Assembly (NCBI GenBank): GCA_030765055.1
Contig: CM060950.1
Span: 279,007,868-279,071,867 of the forward strand
DNA length: 64,000 nt
DNA from: Mantis religiosa
Lineage: Eukaryota > Arthropoda > Insecta > Mantodea > Mantidae
Direction: 5' to 3'
The notes below the pieces were generated by a model. The model searched no databases. It was not told the DNA's origin and worked only from the letters and a program-made list of their open reading frames with translations. The position numbers were made by a program, and so were the translations under genes. Positions 9,544 through 20,473 of the stretch are shown in pieces (the stretch's first letter is position 1; the number at the start of each line of letters is the position of its first letter).

Positions 9544-12009
9544 CGACTGGGATGCAGCCATCCTCAAACTCAACCAAACCATCGACCCTCTTCCATGCAT
9601 CGACCATGTCGAAGCGCTGAAGGCTGCGGCGATGAGTTTCTTCCAACTAGTCCGTCAAGCGGTGAGTGCACACACTCACCGTATCCCAACCAACACACTT
9701 AACCCTCTGTCCATCCCTATCGAGATCCGGCAGCTGCTAAAAGCCAAGGCAGCTGTTCGGAAGCCATGGCAGCGCTTCCGTCATCCCAGGATAGGAGCAG
9801 TTTACCAGCGGTTCAAATCCCTGGCAAGGCGGCTGCTGCGTGCCCACCGTAAGGTGGCCTGGGAGAACAGTTTCCGAAACGTCGACCTCCAGGAAAAGCA
9901 CCCCTGGAAGATCATTAAGTCCTTCAGGAGGTACAAAACTCTTTACCAGCATCCGCTTCATGGCACTCTAGGGAGACTCGCTTACGAGCCCCAAGATAAG
10001 GCCACAGCTTTCGCGGATTATTTGGAAAGCCAATTCCAGCCGAAGAAGGACCCCCAGGGCGAAGAGTTCACTGACCTCGTGGAGGCTGCTGTGGAAGACC
10101 TCTATGAGGAGCCACAGCGGCGCCATGAGGCGATCCACATCCCAATAGTCACTCCAAGTCCAGCACCTTCCCAAAAGTGTCGTTATCCACCTCACGCGGA
10201 TCTTTAATGCGTGCCCCTACCTCCGCCACTTTCCGGCTTGCTGGAAAGAGGCGAGAGTGGTGTGCATCCTGAAGTCCGGCAAGGATCCGGTTTTTCCGTC
10301 TAGCTACCGATCCATAAGTCTTCTCCCAACTGTCTCAAAATTATTTGAGCGGTTGCTCCTATCCCGTCTGACCCCTCATTTCGAGGAAAGGCAGCTCCTA
10401 CCCGATCACCAGTTTGGTTTTCGTCATGGACACTCCACGACCCTACAGCTACTGCATCTGGCCGAGAGGACAGCCCTGGGATTCTAGGAAAAACCTCAAG
10501 ACAGTCGCGGTGCTACTAGACGTAGAGAAAGCCTTTGCCACAAACTGGCACCAAGGCCTACTGTACAAACTCAGGGAGGCCAACGTACCTCCTCCCTATC
10601 TCGCCCTGATTAGTAGTTTCCTCAGAGACCGCACGTTCAGGGTGAGAGTGGAAGGATGAATGTCATCTATCAGACCAATAGCCGCGGGTGTCCCGGAGGG
10701 CAGTGTACTGTCCCCGTTACTCTTAGCGGCCTACATGTCTAACTTCCCCTTAGAACCACAGACTGTTACGTGCCAATATGCTGAGGACTTCCTCATAGTG
10801 GCACGTAACAAAAACCTAAGATATTGGCATCCTCCGCTGGAGCACCAGCTCCGAGCCATTGGCCTTTGGAGTGAGAAGTGGAGGATGGCCATTAGCTCCG
10901 AGAAGAGCTCTTCTCTTCTCCTGGCTTCCCGTGGGGGAGGGGCTCCATTCCCTTCAGCTGCCAAAGTGCGGGCGCTGCTGAACCTTAGCACTCGTGGTAC
11001 CTCTGACGTTACTAGAGGAACTTCGGGCCGAACATCTGAGCCCCTACTTCGGGAGTTGTTCGGATTGGGATGGCTTCGAGGGAGCAGAGTGTTCCCGATA
11101 CCCGTGGGAATCGGGTACGTCTTCGGACGTGGTTGAGGGAAGCCATTAATTCTCCAGGGTACTAGCCTGCAAAGCTAGTAAAAGGTGTGCTAGATCACCA
11201 GGTGGCCCCACCGAGGTTTTTCGGTAGTTTTCACCTTTATTGTTGGCTTGCGTAAGTGGCGTATCCACTTCCATCCCGTCTTGAGTCCATAGGGCCAGAT
11301 GGGGGGCTTGTTAGGAAACAGGTCTTGCCCTATGGAAAGCCCCACGGAGGACGCCGAGCACCCTTTGGGACAGCTCGGATAATCACTGGTTGAAGGAGGC
11401 CCGGGTCCTTGTTCCTATGAGTCCAGGACTAATGGGAGTAGATCCTCTGCACTCAATCTTCTCCTGGCTAAGGTCCGAGCTGGGCGACCAGATTGGTCGC
11501 TGAGGTTGAGGCAGAGGCAAAACCCTTGGGTTTCCACTGCCAAATACCTCGGCGTCCACCTTGATCGCGGTCTCAAATACGCACCTCACGTCCAGGTCAA
11601 AGCCGGACAAGGGCATGCAGCGCTAACGCAGTTATACGCAATTCTCAAATCCATCATGCCAACCCACCTCAAATTACGCCTGTATAGAAGGATTATACCG
11701 CCCCTGATTCTGTACGGCTGCGAATTCTGGGGATCAGCGGCTCCCACCAATATTCGCAGACTACAGCGCGTCCAGAGCAGGGCACTGCGCATGATCTACG
11801 ATACCGGGCGTACATTCCCGTCCCACATCCTTCATAGCTACTCAGGGATCCTGTACATTGTGGACGTGGTGCGGGAAAGATCCCGCACTATCTACGATAA
11901 GCTGGACTCCCACCCAAACATACTGGTGAACACCCTTGGCCGTTACGACCACAGGGCTCCACGCCGCCGAACGAGCTACCGGTCGCCCAAAGATGATTTG
12001 GGTAACTAG
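9542..12009 (+). pseudogene. Jockey-type LINE ORF2 (reverse transcriptase), broken
   Basis: The 5' part, with any endonuclease, is missing. 9542-10207 encodes the linker between endonuclease and RT. A frame change and a small deletion follow. 10209-10990 then carries RT blocks: WKEARVVCILKSGKDP, SSYRSISLLPT, DHQFGFRHGHST, motif A VLLDVEKAF and AAGVPEGSVLSPLL. Motif C reads QYAEDFLIVA, with Glu in place of the second Asp of YADD, so catalysis would be impaired. About 520 bp of foreign or rearranged sequence (about 10985-11505) separates this from the thumb region at 11506-12009 (KYLGVHLDRGLKY, LYGCEFWGSA, LQRVQSRALR). At least three frame breaks and one in-frame stop are visible. The likely clade is Jockey/CR1-like, from the motifs only. 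Confidence 0.85.
10985..11505. other. Unexplained ~520 bp block inside LINE ORF2
   Basis: The RT frame stops making sense after the ALLNLS residues and resumes at LRLRQRQNPWVSTAKYLGV. The block between is GC-richer and has no frame matching RT. It includes small inverted pairs such as CCTGCAAAGCTAG, CGATACCCGTGGGAATCGGGTA and GGTTTTTCGGTAGTTTTCACC. It may be an insertion, or untranslated sequence of another retroelement copied in. I could not find clear direct repeats at its edges. Confidence 0.5.
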
Positions 12010-12403
12010 AACTGAACAGGGCTACATTTCCCTGACTGCAGCCCCCCAAGCCCAGAAATGGGCTTGGTAAATTCAATACCTAAACACAGTCCCTTTCCCT
12101 CTAGCCTGTTAAGCGGACTGTGCTCAGATGTCTCCCAGGCAGGCGGAAGAGCGTAGCCAGCACTGGGCGCATTCCCCCCACGGGGCAACAGCGCGCACAA
12201 GGCTAGATATGTCCACTGCCGAAAACAACCGCCTGAGACATAAGATGACTTTTTATGCTGCCCAGATAAATACGCAATACGCGGCTAGGTGCTGGGCAGC
12301 AAACACTCCGTCCAGGTAAACCTGGACGACTCGACTCTTCTGCTGCTCTGCTGGTCTGCTGGCACTCATTCTTAGCACTGCCCGACTGCGCTGGCCTTCC
12401 CTG
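12010..12403 (+). other. LINE 3' flank / ORF1 leader, not coding
   Basis: This stretch lies between the end of ORF2 and the ORF1-like gene. It contains a short frame at 12209-12319 beginning MSTAENNRLRH that could be a decayed ORF1 N-terminus, a palindromic TCCAGGTAAACCTGGA near 12312, and the candidate TSD copy at 12361-12373. No poly(A) tail is visible at that boundary. Confidence 0.45.
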
Positions 12404-13402
12404 GTGAAGGCATCCCGTATCACCACTCACAAGGGACGTTCTCCCCTTGTGAGACTCGAATTCTTGGACGAAGCGGACAACCATGCTGCGCTGAGAGACG
12501 GGCTCCCTGCCTTCGGGCAGGTGCTCCCAATTGAAGCCAGTTTGGGGGGCCATACCACTCCATGCCGCCGCTCCTGCCGATCCGGACACACCAGCGTCAC
12601 CTGCAGTGACGCTCGTTGCCACTACTGTGGAGCAGCGTGCCTCACAGCAATCTGCACGGGACACGACCTGTCGCGCCTTCCCCTCTACTGTGCCACCTGC
12701 AACACCGCAGGCCACTTCAATGGACAAGCTTCGTGCCCCCTAAGTCCCAACAACGCCGAAACCCTAATTTCCAACACCAGCCTCACCCTCATACTCCACT
12801 TCCTCGTCAACACCAGCCTCACCCTCATACTTCACGCCACATCCCGCACATACGCACAAATCACCATGCAGCACCAGGAGACGCACACCAGCGCCGAGCA
12901 CCGAGAACTTCTGCACACAGTCACCGCCACACTCAGAGACCTGCAGCCATCCATCGAGAAGCTGACGGCGCGTGCAGCTACATGGGAGGAAGCCCTGAGT
13001 CAGACGTTGGATGATGTCAGGGAAGCCGCCCAAGCCCCGCAAAGCGCTTCTCAGGAAGAGGCTAGCGCCACCTCTGAGGCCTTAGGCTACTGCAAGGCCA
13101 GGCTCGAGAAGATCGTCGGCTATATCAACGACACCCGAGCGTCGAGCAGGAAGCTTGAGGAAGCCCTCCGCAAACACCACGTCTACATCACGCAGAGCAT
13201 TGATGACCTCAGGAGAACCCTGGCTCAAGACAACGGAGCACCGTCGCCACACGCCCAGCCTCGCACAGACTCCCGCGTCCATTGGACGCCGTCGCCACAG
13301 GACCAGCCTCGCCGCAACCCTCCACGAAACCGAGCCCTTGAAGGCATCGGCCACACCATCGAAGACTACATCGCTGGCGGATGCGCATTTTGCCAAAATT
13401 AA
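12404..13402 (+). CDS. LINE ORF1 protein with zinc knuckles and coiled coil
   Basis: The frame has 332 codons and is uninterrupted. Residues 1-50 resemble the end of the RNA-binding domain of Jockey/I-type ORF1 (VRLEFLDEADNHAALRDG). Three Cys/His clusters follow: C54, C58, H62, C67; C72, C75 and neighbours; and C96, C99, H104, C111. The last is close to the classical CX2CX4HXnC knuckle. Residues ~165-275 are rich in Glu, Leu and Ala with heptad-like spacing and probably form a coiled coil for multimerisation. The tail is Pro/Arg-rich. ORF1 normally lies upstream of ORF2, yet here it follows the ORF2 remnant on the same strand, so it belongs to a second or host copy. A 36 bp tandem duplication (about 12774-12845) repeats the NTSLTLIL residues. 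It may be recently decayed rather than functional. Confidence 0.7.
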   Translation: MKASRITTHKGRSPLVRLEFLDEADNHAALRDGLPAFGQVLPIEASLGGHTTPCRRSCRSGHTSVTCSDARCHYCGAACLTAICTGHDLSRLPLYCATCNTAGHFNGQASCPLSPNNAETLISNTSLTLILHFLVNTSLTLILHATSRTYAQITMQHQETHTSAEHRELLHTVTATLRDLQPSIEKLTARAATWEEALSQTLDDVREAAQAPQSASQEEASATSEALGYCKARLEKIVGYINDTRASSRKLEEALRKHHVYITQSIDDLRRTLAQDNGAPSPHAQPRTDSRVHWTPSPQDQPRRNPPRNRALEGIGHTIEDYIAGGCAFCQN

Positions 13403-14559
13403 AGTTCAGTAGTCACCACAGTTCACAGGTCACACTCAGGGTCCCCTGGATCATGGCTGCTACCTGACCACCAGAAGCGGATTTTCCGCAAAGCCCTACT
13501 TTCTACCCACGAACAGCCGGGTTGCTTTGGCGGTACCAGCCATCAGCTTCACCTCAAAAGTCCTAACTAAATATGTACCACAGGTCCCAATAAATAGAAT
13601 CACCCCAGAACAACATCCCTCCCATGCCCCATCCTTCTTTCTGCGCAGATACCCAATATACCATGCTGTTGGTTTTTTCCTATACGTTTATTCCCGTTCC
13701 CCCCAAAAAACTGGCAACGCTGAGAGTGATACGGCATCTGATTAGCTAGACTCCAGAAGCCTTCCCATTTGAAACACATAATAGGTCCGCTTACCTATCG
13801 TAAGCTCTTCACTTTCCTCACGATGCTGAGGTGGGCACCGGTCCTATACTTGGGACTTAAAATCCGCACATTTTCTAGGAATGCAACACAAATGTTTTAA
13901 TGAAAGCTACGAAATTTCCAATTAACGGTTATATTGTGGTAGTTATTTTCCTTAGAAATGGTTTTTATAGTTCTGATTAAACTAAATGTAATTTATATCT
14001 TGAAATTTTGGGATTTGCTTGTGCAGTCACCTCCGTTTTGGATAGATTTTGTAGATTTTGTAGATTTTGTAAATTGTCAGAGAGTTACTACATAAGAATT
14101 GCACATTGCGTATAAGATATGTAAGGAAGGAGTAACATCTCGCTGATTGTAATTTACTGGAGATGTATTACGGCCACTACCCCAAGGAGGACGGGATGAA
14201 ATGAAGGAACCACTGGAGGCTACACGCCACAAGTAGAGAAGCTACGGACGCATGCAAATATCCCTAAAATTTGGAGGTTTGAACACTATCCCCAGTACTA
14301 GAGCTGTCCTGAAGGGACGATTAACGACCCGCCAAAGAAGCGGACTTTTGGTGTCCTTGGAGAAAGTAACCGTGAAATTTGCTCAGTACCGCCTCACCCA
14401 GCAAAATCATATCTTGTAGCAGACACTACATGTTTTGTTAAGAAGAATAGTCAAAGAGCTTGAAATTTAAAATACAATAGAGAAATGGATAAAATGTAAG
14501 GTACGTAATGCTGTAACGATGACAAAGTAATATAAGAAGTTGTTAAATGTTTTAAAAGA
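13403..14559. other. Non-coding stretch with SINE scrap and short tandem repeat
   Basis: It holds a probable continuation of LINE sequence to about 13745 (C-rich, no long frame) and a minus-strand SINE-B scrap near 13825-13880. A three-copy tandem of TTTGTAGAT-type units lies at 14046-14080. A GC-richer patch at 14165-14400 resembles a decayed SINE but could not be assigned. Confidence 0.45.
13825..13885 (-). repeat. Short SINE-B scrap
   Basis: The reverse complement includes GGATTTTAAGTCCCAAG and ATAGGACCGGTGCCCACC. These match GGATTTTAGTTCCCGGG and ATAGGGCCGGTGCTCAC of the SINE at 41186-41442. Confidence 0.5.
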
Positions 14560-14796
14560 TTTTGTTCTGCTTATGAGAAAGTCTTAGAACTGTCTAAGAC
14601 CTTTATTTGTCTCTCCGAGTGTGTGCAGAAACAATTTTCTGTGTGTATCAAAGATGCATAGGTAGCGTGTACACAAGAAAGTAAATACTTCATCGCTGCA
14701 TCAACCGCTGTTTGTAAACAGACTACACTAACAATATTTCGAATTGTATCAAAGATATAAATATGAGTAGCTGGCATGCTTAATTTATAAGATTAT

Positions 14797-16640
14797 TCAC
14801 TCAGACTGGTGGATGTTCACCTTTCCTGCAAAAGTACCTTTCAATCCTGAATTCGGATCATCTTCAGTGAATTCTGCTCCGACTTCTGGCTGAGGACGTT
14901 CGTTTGCCTCTCCAAGAAGGTTAAGACTCCACCCATTGGAGGTCTTCTGATTTCTTATGCGAACTTTTGGAACTGCAACATTGGTACTGGGCATAGATGA
15001 TTGGTTGTCACCTGTGATATTAACAGGTTGGAGTTGCATCGTATCTAAGATGTGAAGAAGTTAAACTGTAGGATGTTTGTTGAGGCAAATGTACTTCCTC
15101 TTCTACCTCCGTTTCTGGAACGATACCCTGTTTACCAGTTGGTTGAAATCTGATATTAATTTAACCTGATCAACAGTATATTGTCACCCGAATATCGAAA
15201 TTCCCGATAAGACCAGCTGGCAGGTAGGGAGCAGACGGGAAGCATTCAACGACGCCTACCCATTTATCTTGTAGCGTTAACGAGGGGATGGTTGTAAAAA
15301 CTTCACTGGTCATCTCCTTCCCCTCCCTGATCTCTGGAACCTTCAGTATGGTGCACTGAACCGCGAGACTTCAGGAAACAGTGAAGCTAAAGTTGGCGAG
15401 TGAGCTCAGCTCAGTTCTTGGCGAGCAGCCGTGAGAAGCGCCGAGTGAGGGAACGGACTGCAAGACTGTGTACGTGCATCGGAGGAGTTGTACGTAATTG
15501 CGAGTGCAGAGTGGACCTGTGACAGACGAACTGGTGAATTGTAATTGTGTGCGCTACGTAATTCTATGTAATCGGCAAGTGTTCCAACTGTAATTTGGTG
15601 GAAATAAAGAACATTTGGAGTTTGTGCAATTGGACTTTTAATTTCACGAACCCACAAAGTTACAATATGTTTTCATTGTAGTGGATTGCGCTATATCGGT
15701 GTTGAACTTATTGACTTGTTTAATAAATTGTAGAACACTAATAAATACTGGTGTATCAAAATTCAAGATATTATCTTTTTCACTATTTAGAATATAACTT
15801 TTTTCCCAATTATACAGTTCACTAACAGATTGTACATGTCTTAATAGTTGTATACTTTGACCAATTTCAGGGTTACATTGCCAGAAGTGATTGGCAACTG
15901 CTCATTTATCTATTTGTTTAAGTTTTACATCTCTCTAGTGTTCCATATGACGAGTTTTAATACTTCTCTTAGTTCTTCCAATATAGTATGATTCACAGTT
16001 ATTACAAGGTATTTTGTATACTTCAGATAACTTAAATTTGTCGACGGTGTTGCTTATAGCTTTCTTAAGTAAATTATTGAGACAAATTACCTTTTGGAGC
16101 TAATTTTACATCATAATTTTGAAAGATTCTTTTAAAATTATTAAAAGCCCAAGGATGATAAGTAAACTTCTTATATATAACCGTAGTTTCTGGTTTCTTT
16201 AAAGTATTACTTGATTTTATGTAATTTTTTATATATGCTCATTAATAATTTAAAGTATGGTTGATTTCTTGAAGCCATTGTTTTCAGCAACATGTAAAAT
16301 GTTGGTATTCTAGTTGATGATCAGACTCGAGCATTGGAACATTTATAGCACTGTGAGTTAAACAATGAAACACCGTTAATTGGTGTGAAATTGGATTGTA
16401 GTTGTTTGCTTGATATAGTTTTCTACATGTGTATTTTTTCTGTAAATGTCGAACTTCAATTTAGTATGGTATTTGAAAATCTTCAGATCCAAAAATGGTA
16501 AGAATTCATTTTCTTCTATTTCCATGGTAAATTTTATAGACTCATCTTGATTGTTGAGTTATGAAATTTGAGTATGGTTGATATATGAAACATACCTCAC
16601 TTTTAACACTTTGACAATGCTTCTTAAGTGTATCAAAGAG
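14797..16640 (-). pseudogene. Penelope-like element: RT end and GIY-YIG endonuclease
   Basis: On the minus strand, 16560-16300 reads FTMEIEENEFLPFLDL, then YRKNTHVENY and ISHQLTVFHCLTHSA, typical of the end of Penelope-like reverse transcriptases. 16200-16100 gives YKKFTYHPWAFNNF. 16020-15950 gives VYKIPCNNCESYYIGRTKRS, the start of the GIY-YIG nuclease domain. This order, RT then GIY-YIG, is the hallmark of Penelope-like elements. The frame is broken by stops and shifts. It is cut by the solo LTR at 15182-15664. Beyond the LTR the same minus-strand frame continues (TMKTY then TVDQVKLISDFNQ), passes two stops, and includes the 80-codon open stretch ending at 14797. The RT catalytic core (YADD-type) is not present. 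Confidence 0.82.
15182..15664 (+). mobile_element. Solo LTR, 483 bp, with ATAT target duplication
   Basis: It starts TGTCACCCG, ends AAAGTTACA and is flanked by ATAT at 15178-15181 and 15665-15668. The 3' part (GGAAATAAAGAACATT, then GGACTTTTAATTTCACGAAC) matches the LTR ends at 1094, 17994 and 60231. Only one LTR is present and the Penelope-like frame resumes directly on the other side. It is therefore most likely the product of LTR-LTR recombination after insertion into that element. Confidence 0.88.
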
Positions 16641-17233
16641 TTTAAAGATGTTTATGAGGAATTAAGTTTCCATCTTTTAATAAGTAAAGTACTATTTTTC
16701 CATAATTCAACAGTTGTAGTGCTAACTTTCTCAGGCCCGTTACCGCGAACCTGGGAAATAAAAAGAACTCGTTGCTCAAGAATTACAGATGGGCCTACTT
16801 ATCCAGAGCTGCAGGAGAAATTTCTGGATTTCTTCAAGATCGTCACCAAAGGTGAGAAATACATCACCATAGCATCTTCAAACATCGCATGTGTGTAAAA
16901 CATTGCTTCTAGATGGCTTCCCAAACTAGGGCACCAAGATAATCCACTTGGAGGTCATCTCATTATAATCCTTATAAAAATTCTACTTCAATCTTAAAAA
17001 TGAAATGGAAGGGGAATCTATGAGAAATGGGTGAAAGGAAATAGGAGTGCAAAAGAAATCACTGCAGCAGTATCCTATTGGAAGAGAAAGCAGGAAAGGC
17101 CAAGCTTAGCGCAGGTAGTTGATGGGCGTTGAACTCCCAACCATCAAAATGCGAGCTCCGCTTATTATTGTAAGATGTCTATTGCACAGTACATGAAATT
17201 TTATATATAAATTGAGCTGAGCAACTTGTATAT
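16641..17233. other. No gene identified
   Basis: This stretch holds a plus-strand open frame (ending 16898) that I do not recognise and that overlaps the expected upstream RT region of the minus-strand Penelope-like element. A patch of mixed composition at 16740-17160 shows no clear family signature. Confidence 0.4.
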
Positions 17234-17994
17234 TGTCGCGGTAACTGGCATAAAAGTTTCGGCGCAAATTGATAATTCCGTCTCATTAGCCGTTTTCTTC
17301 GCCGGGTTGTCTCCAGAGTATCCGAGTTAGATCGAGGATGGATTAGAGTATCCGTAACAAAGTTCTTGTTACGAGGTAGGGGAGTTAACCCTACGCCCAA
17401 CCCCCATCCTGGAGTGCCAGGTCCTACATTTATGTCCCCTGGGGCTGGGTGGCCCAGTTATACCCCCGAGAACTGGGTGACCATGGTCTACCTTGGAGCT
17501 ATTCTTTACACCCGGCCACCACACGAGTGGCAAATAGATAATAGACGGCGGATAGTGTTTCACGAGCTTGCATACGCAGTTAACAATAGCGCGGCAAGTG
17601 CACACAAAGACGCCGACAAATGAAGATAGCTGCGATAAAGGACCTGCCGGCACAGAGAGGGTTTTACGTTTGGGGGATTCGAGAGATATCTCGATTGACA
17701 GAGAATAGTTGTTTATCTTGTTTGCTCGAGAATTCTCTCGAATAATGAATGAGATATATAAGCCCTTGTGACACGCTAGCAGGTAGTTGTAAAACAAGAG
17801 AGTGAGTAAGTAGAGTCAGCTGTGAAGTGTTGTAACGAGAGCTAATGCTTGTTGTCATCGACCTTGGTGCTGTAGATTGTGATATGTGCTGTAATGTTGT
17901 TACGTGAGAATTGAACAATGTATTCCTACGGAAATAAAGAACATTTAGTATTTCGGAAAATTGGACTTTTAATTCTATGAACCCACAAAGTCAC
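17234..17994 (+). mobile_element. Solo LTR, 761 bp, with ATAT target duplication
   Basis: It starts TGTCGCGG, ends AAAGTCACA and is flanked by ATAT at 17230-17233 and 17995-17998. It contains a TATA-like GAGATATATAAG near 17750 and a GGAAATAAAGAACATT signal near 17930. The 5' half differs from the other solo LTRs while the last ~70 bp match them, so it is a related but distinct subfamily. Short open frames inside are not genes. Confidence 0.87.
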
Positions 17995-19033
17995 AATATG
18001 TTATTAACTAAATGAAAATATCATCTCCAATTAATTACATTGTGTCCGCATATTTCACATTAAATTTCTTACGTCCAGATAACATTTTCCTCTCCAGCAT
18101 ATTATAAAAAATACACAGCGTTTTATTAATTCTTTTCTGTAGTATTTTATTTATAGTTTTGTATTTAAAGCCGTATTCTTGTTTTAAAATCCACCCATTA
18201 ATTTTAAAGAATGCAAAAGCAGAGTACAGAAACAAGCGTAGGAAGGAATTTAAAAAGTTGTAGCTCGGAAGGGAGGAAAAGCAAAACGAGTCTCAGAGGA
18301 AACGTCAGGATAGGAAAAAAAAGTTATAAGAAGCGAGGACTTATCGAGAAATAACAAGAAGCTGCGACTTAAAATAGGAGAAAATATGAATTAATGATGT
18401 AGAACTACAGAAAATTATGTTATGCTTCTGTAGATAATGAAGAATAGTTTTTTTTTCATTCTCTTATCTTTTTTTCTTTCCAAATTTCCATATTTATTCT
18501 CTACAACTATTACTAGCGAGATCCCGTGTTTAATTCCCGTTCACCCTTCAGTTCGGACCTTGTTTTTCATGGTTCTCCCTGATTACGAAGTGAACCCTGG
18601 GTTTGTTTCTTATCATCCCTGACTTCCTTGTTATCATTTCCCTTCCAAGTTACGGGCTTGTTTCTAAGTTTGAGTCGTTTCGTTTGGCCGTGCCGGAAAG
18701 ATGACGCGAATGCTTCGTCTATCTACTACAGATTAATCTTGATAAATGTTTATAAAGATGATTTTATTACACATTTTCTTCTGTGTAGTTACAATAGGGA
18801 AAGAAGAATACAGTAAACTTTAAGTGATAACCAAATGCTTTAAGAGCTTCACGCTATGTGACAAATTTGCATGTTCATTTAAACCGATTAACCTTATAAC
18901 GCACACAGATAAAAACAAAGCAAAATGTCATTTTGATATTGAGCTGTAATTATAGCAATTGGTAACGAAGTTCCGGATTTCTAAAAATTTGACATGGAAT
19001 ATTTTCAAAAAAACCTCCCAACCTATCCTTTAT
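17995..19033. other. AT-rich region, no gene identified
   Basis: This AT-rich sequence has T-rich runs near 18450-18490. None of the short frames shows family motifs. It ends at the target duplication of the next SINE. Confidence 0.5.
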
Positions 19034-19295
19034 TTATTTTTATTTTATTATTACTTTTTTGTAATTTACGTCCTCCAACGTTCAGTTATATCAGACGATG
19101 AATGAAATGGGTGAAGTGATGCTCAATTGAGTCCGGGGTCCAAGGAGCTTAGAGTTAACCAACATTCGTCTTGAAGGATAGGGGAAAACCCCGGAAAAAG
19201 CCTTATCCAGGTAACTCACCCTGACCGAGATTCGAACTCGGGACTTCTTAAACGTGAGGCAGTCACGCTACCATCTACGCTACCGAGGCGAGCAT
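19034..19295 (-). repeat. tRNA-derived SINE-A, full-length, with TSD
   Basis: Reading the minus strand, the head CCTCGGTAGCGTAGATGG (A-box region) is followed by the B box GAGTTCGAATCTCGG. The SINE body follows (CCTGGATAAGG, AAGACGAATG, CTCTAAGCTCC) and then a T/A-rich tail. Imperfect 12 bp duplications flank it: CCTATCCTTTAT at 19022-19033 and CCTACCCTTTAT at 19296-19307. Pol III transcription from the internal boxes is expected for the family. Confidence 0.88.
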
Positions 19296-19307
19296 CCTAC
19301 CCTTTAT

Positions 19308-20059
19308 ATAGAAAATTTGATTTCCGAAAAATGGCTTCAAAATATTGATTAAGCGCTCGAGATATTTTTATAACAAATGAAGTGTGTATCTTAAATTTTC
19401 TGGAAGTAACTTCTGAAGTCGTAATTTTGAATGTTTCTGCATAAGTGCCAAACTATAAGAGAGAGACAGTGCGTATAATGTTTAACACCCGCTTTCACTG
19501 CATACGGCACCACAGGCGGTGACATTGATAATATGTGGGATGAATATTGAGTATCGGTGGAATGAGAAGGCGGAAGAAACCGGATATCCCGGAGAAAAAT
19601 CTGTCCCAACGCGGTGTTTTCCACCACAAATCTCACTATATATATCTTTGCAGTGTACTGTTTATGTCAAATGAGTTCATTCTTTCTTTCGTATATTTTC
19701 TTCTTGTACTTGTGGAGCATTTCCGAGGTTTCATTCGTCATTAGTATGAATTTTCCAATACCTATTCTTCATTTTTCAAATAGGAGGATGTTATTATCAT
19801 AGTCGTCCTCTCTCTTTCTCTCCTTCTTCTCCTTGTAATATAAAATGAGTCTAATTTCAAAGCTATGACATACAGACAAGCTCTTAAAAGATTTCACTAT
19901 CTCCTGAGCCTACTGTGTTTCTCAATTTCTATTGTACCTGCAAGGAAACATGTAAACAAATCCTATTTTACAGATGTCATTCTGGAATACTAAGAAGTAG
20001 ATGAAACATAAGGCGAGCTTTAACTGTATATAAATCCTTATATTCTCTGTTATCTGGGC
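19308..20059. other. No gene identified
   Basis: The sequence is AT-rich with pyrimidine runs near 19805-19840. Short frames only and no recognised motif. Confidence 0.5.
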
Positions 20060-20265
20060 TGATATCGAAAGTTCCAAGAAATCATAAAGCAACCTCAGGA
20101 CTGGTTTTGGATAGTCTAAGTTGCTTACTGACGTGAGAGAACAGACTGAAGCTCACATCTCACATGGGTGCCGGGTCATAGTGGCAGAGTCGGAAATGAA
20201 ATAGCTGATGAATCGACAAAATACGGTCTAGGAACATTCATAGGAGAGACTATTAAGAAATGATC
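20060..20265 (+). pseudogene. LINE RNase H domain scrap
   Basis: The plus-strand frame near 20155-20225 reads SHLTWVPGHSGRVGNEIADE. This is the third and fourth catalytic region of the RNase H domain carried by many I/R1/Jockey-type LINEs (consensus WVPGH.GI.GNE.AD). The surrounding frame is short and broken, so only this scrap is recognisable. Confidence 0.65.
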
Positions 20266-20473
20266 CAAAGTAGAATATTATAAAACCTGAGTTATAACTC
20301 CACTGCACAAACATAGCAAATTGTGTCAATAAAGCTATGTAAACTGTAGGTGAAAGCTACAAATATAACTGACTCCAGCTGAGAAAAATTACAGCAGATG
20401 CCTCACTGAATGAAGTATCTTTCCATGATGGGATATCTCAGGATAACTTATATTGTAAAAGAAAAAAATCGAA

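Noticed and set aside
12203..12727. 174-codon minus-strand frame
   Set aside because: It lies opposite the LINE leader and ORF1, has no recognisable family features and reflects local GC content.
13082..13396. 104-codon minus-strand frame opposite LINE ORF1
   Set aside because: It is a shadow of the plus-strand ORF1 coiled-coil region.
17369..17797. 142-codon minus-strand frame
   Set aside because: It lies entirely inside the solo LTR at 17234-17994.
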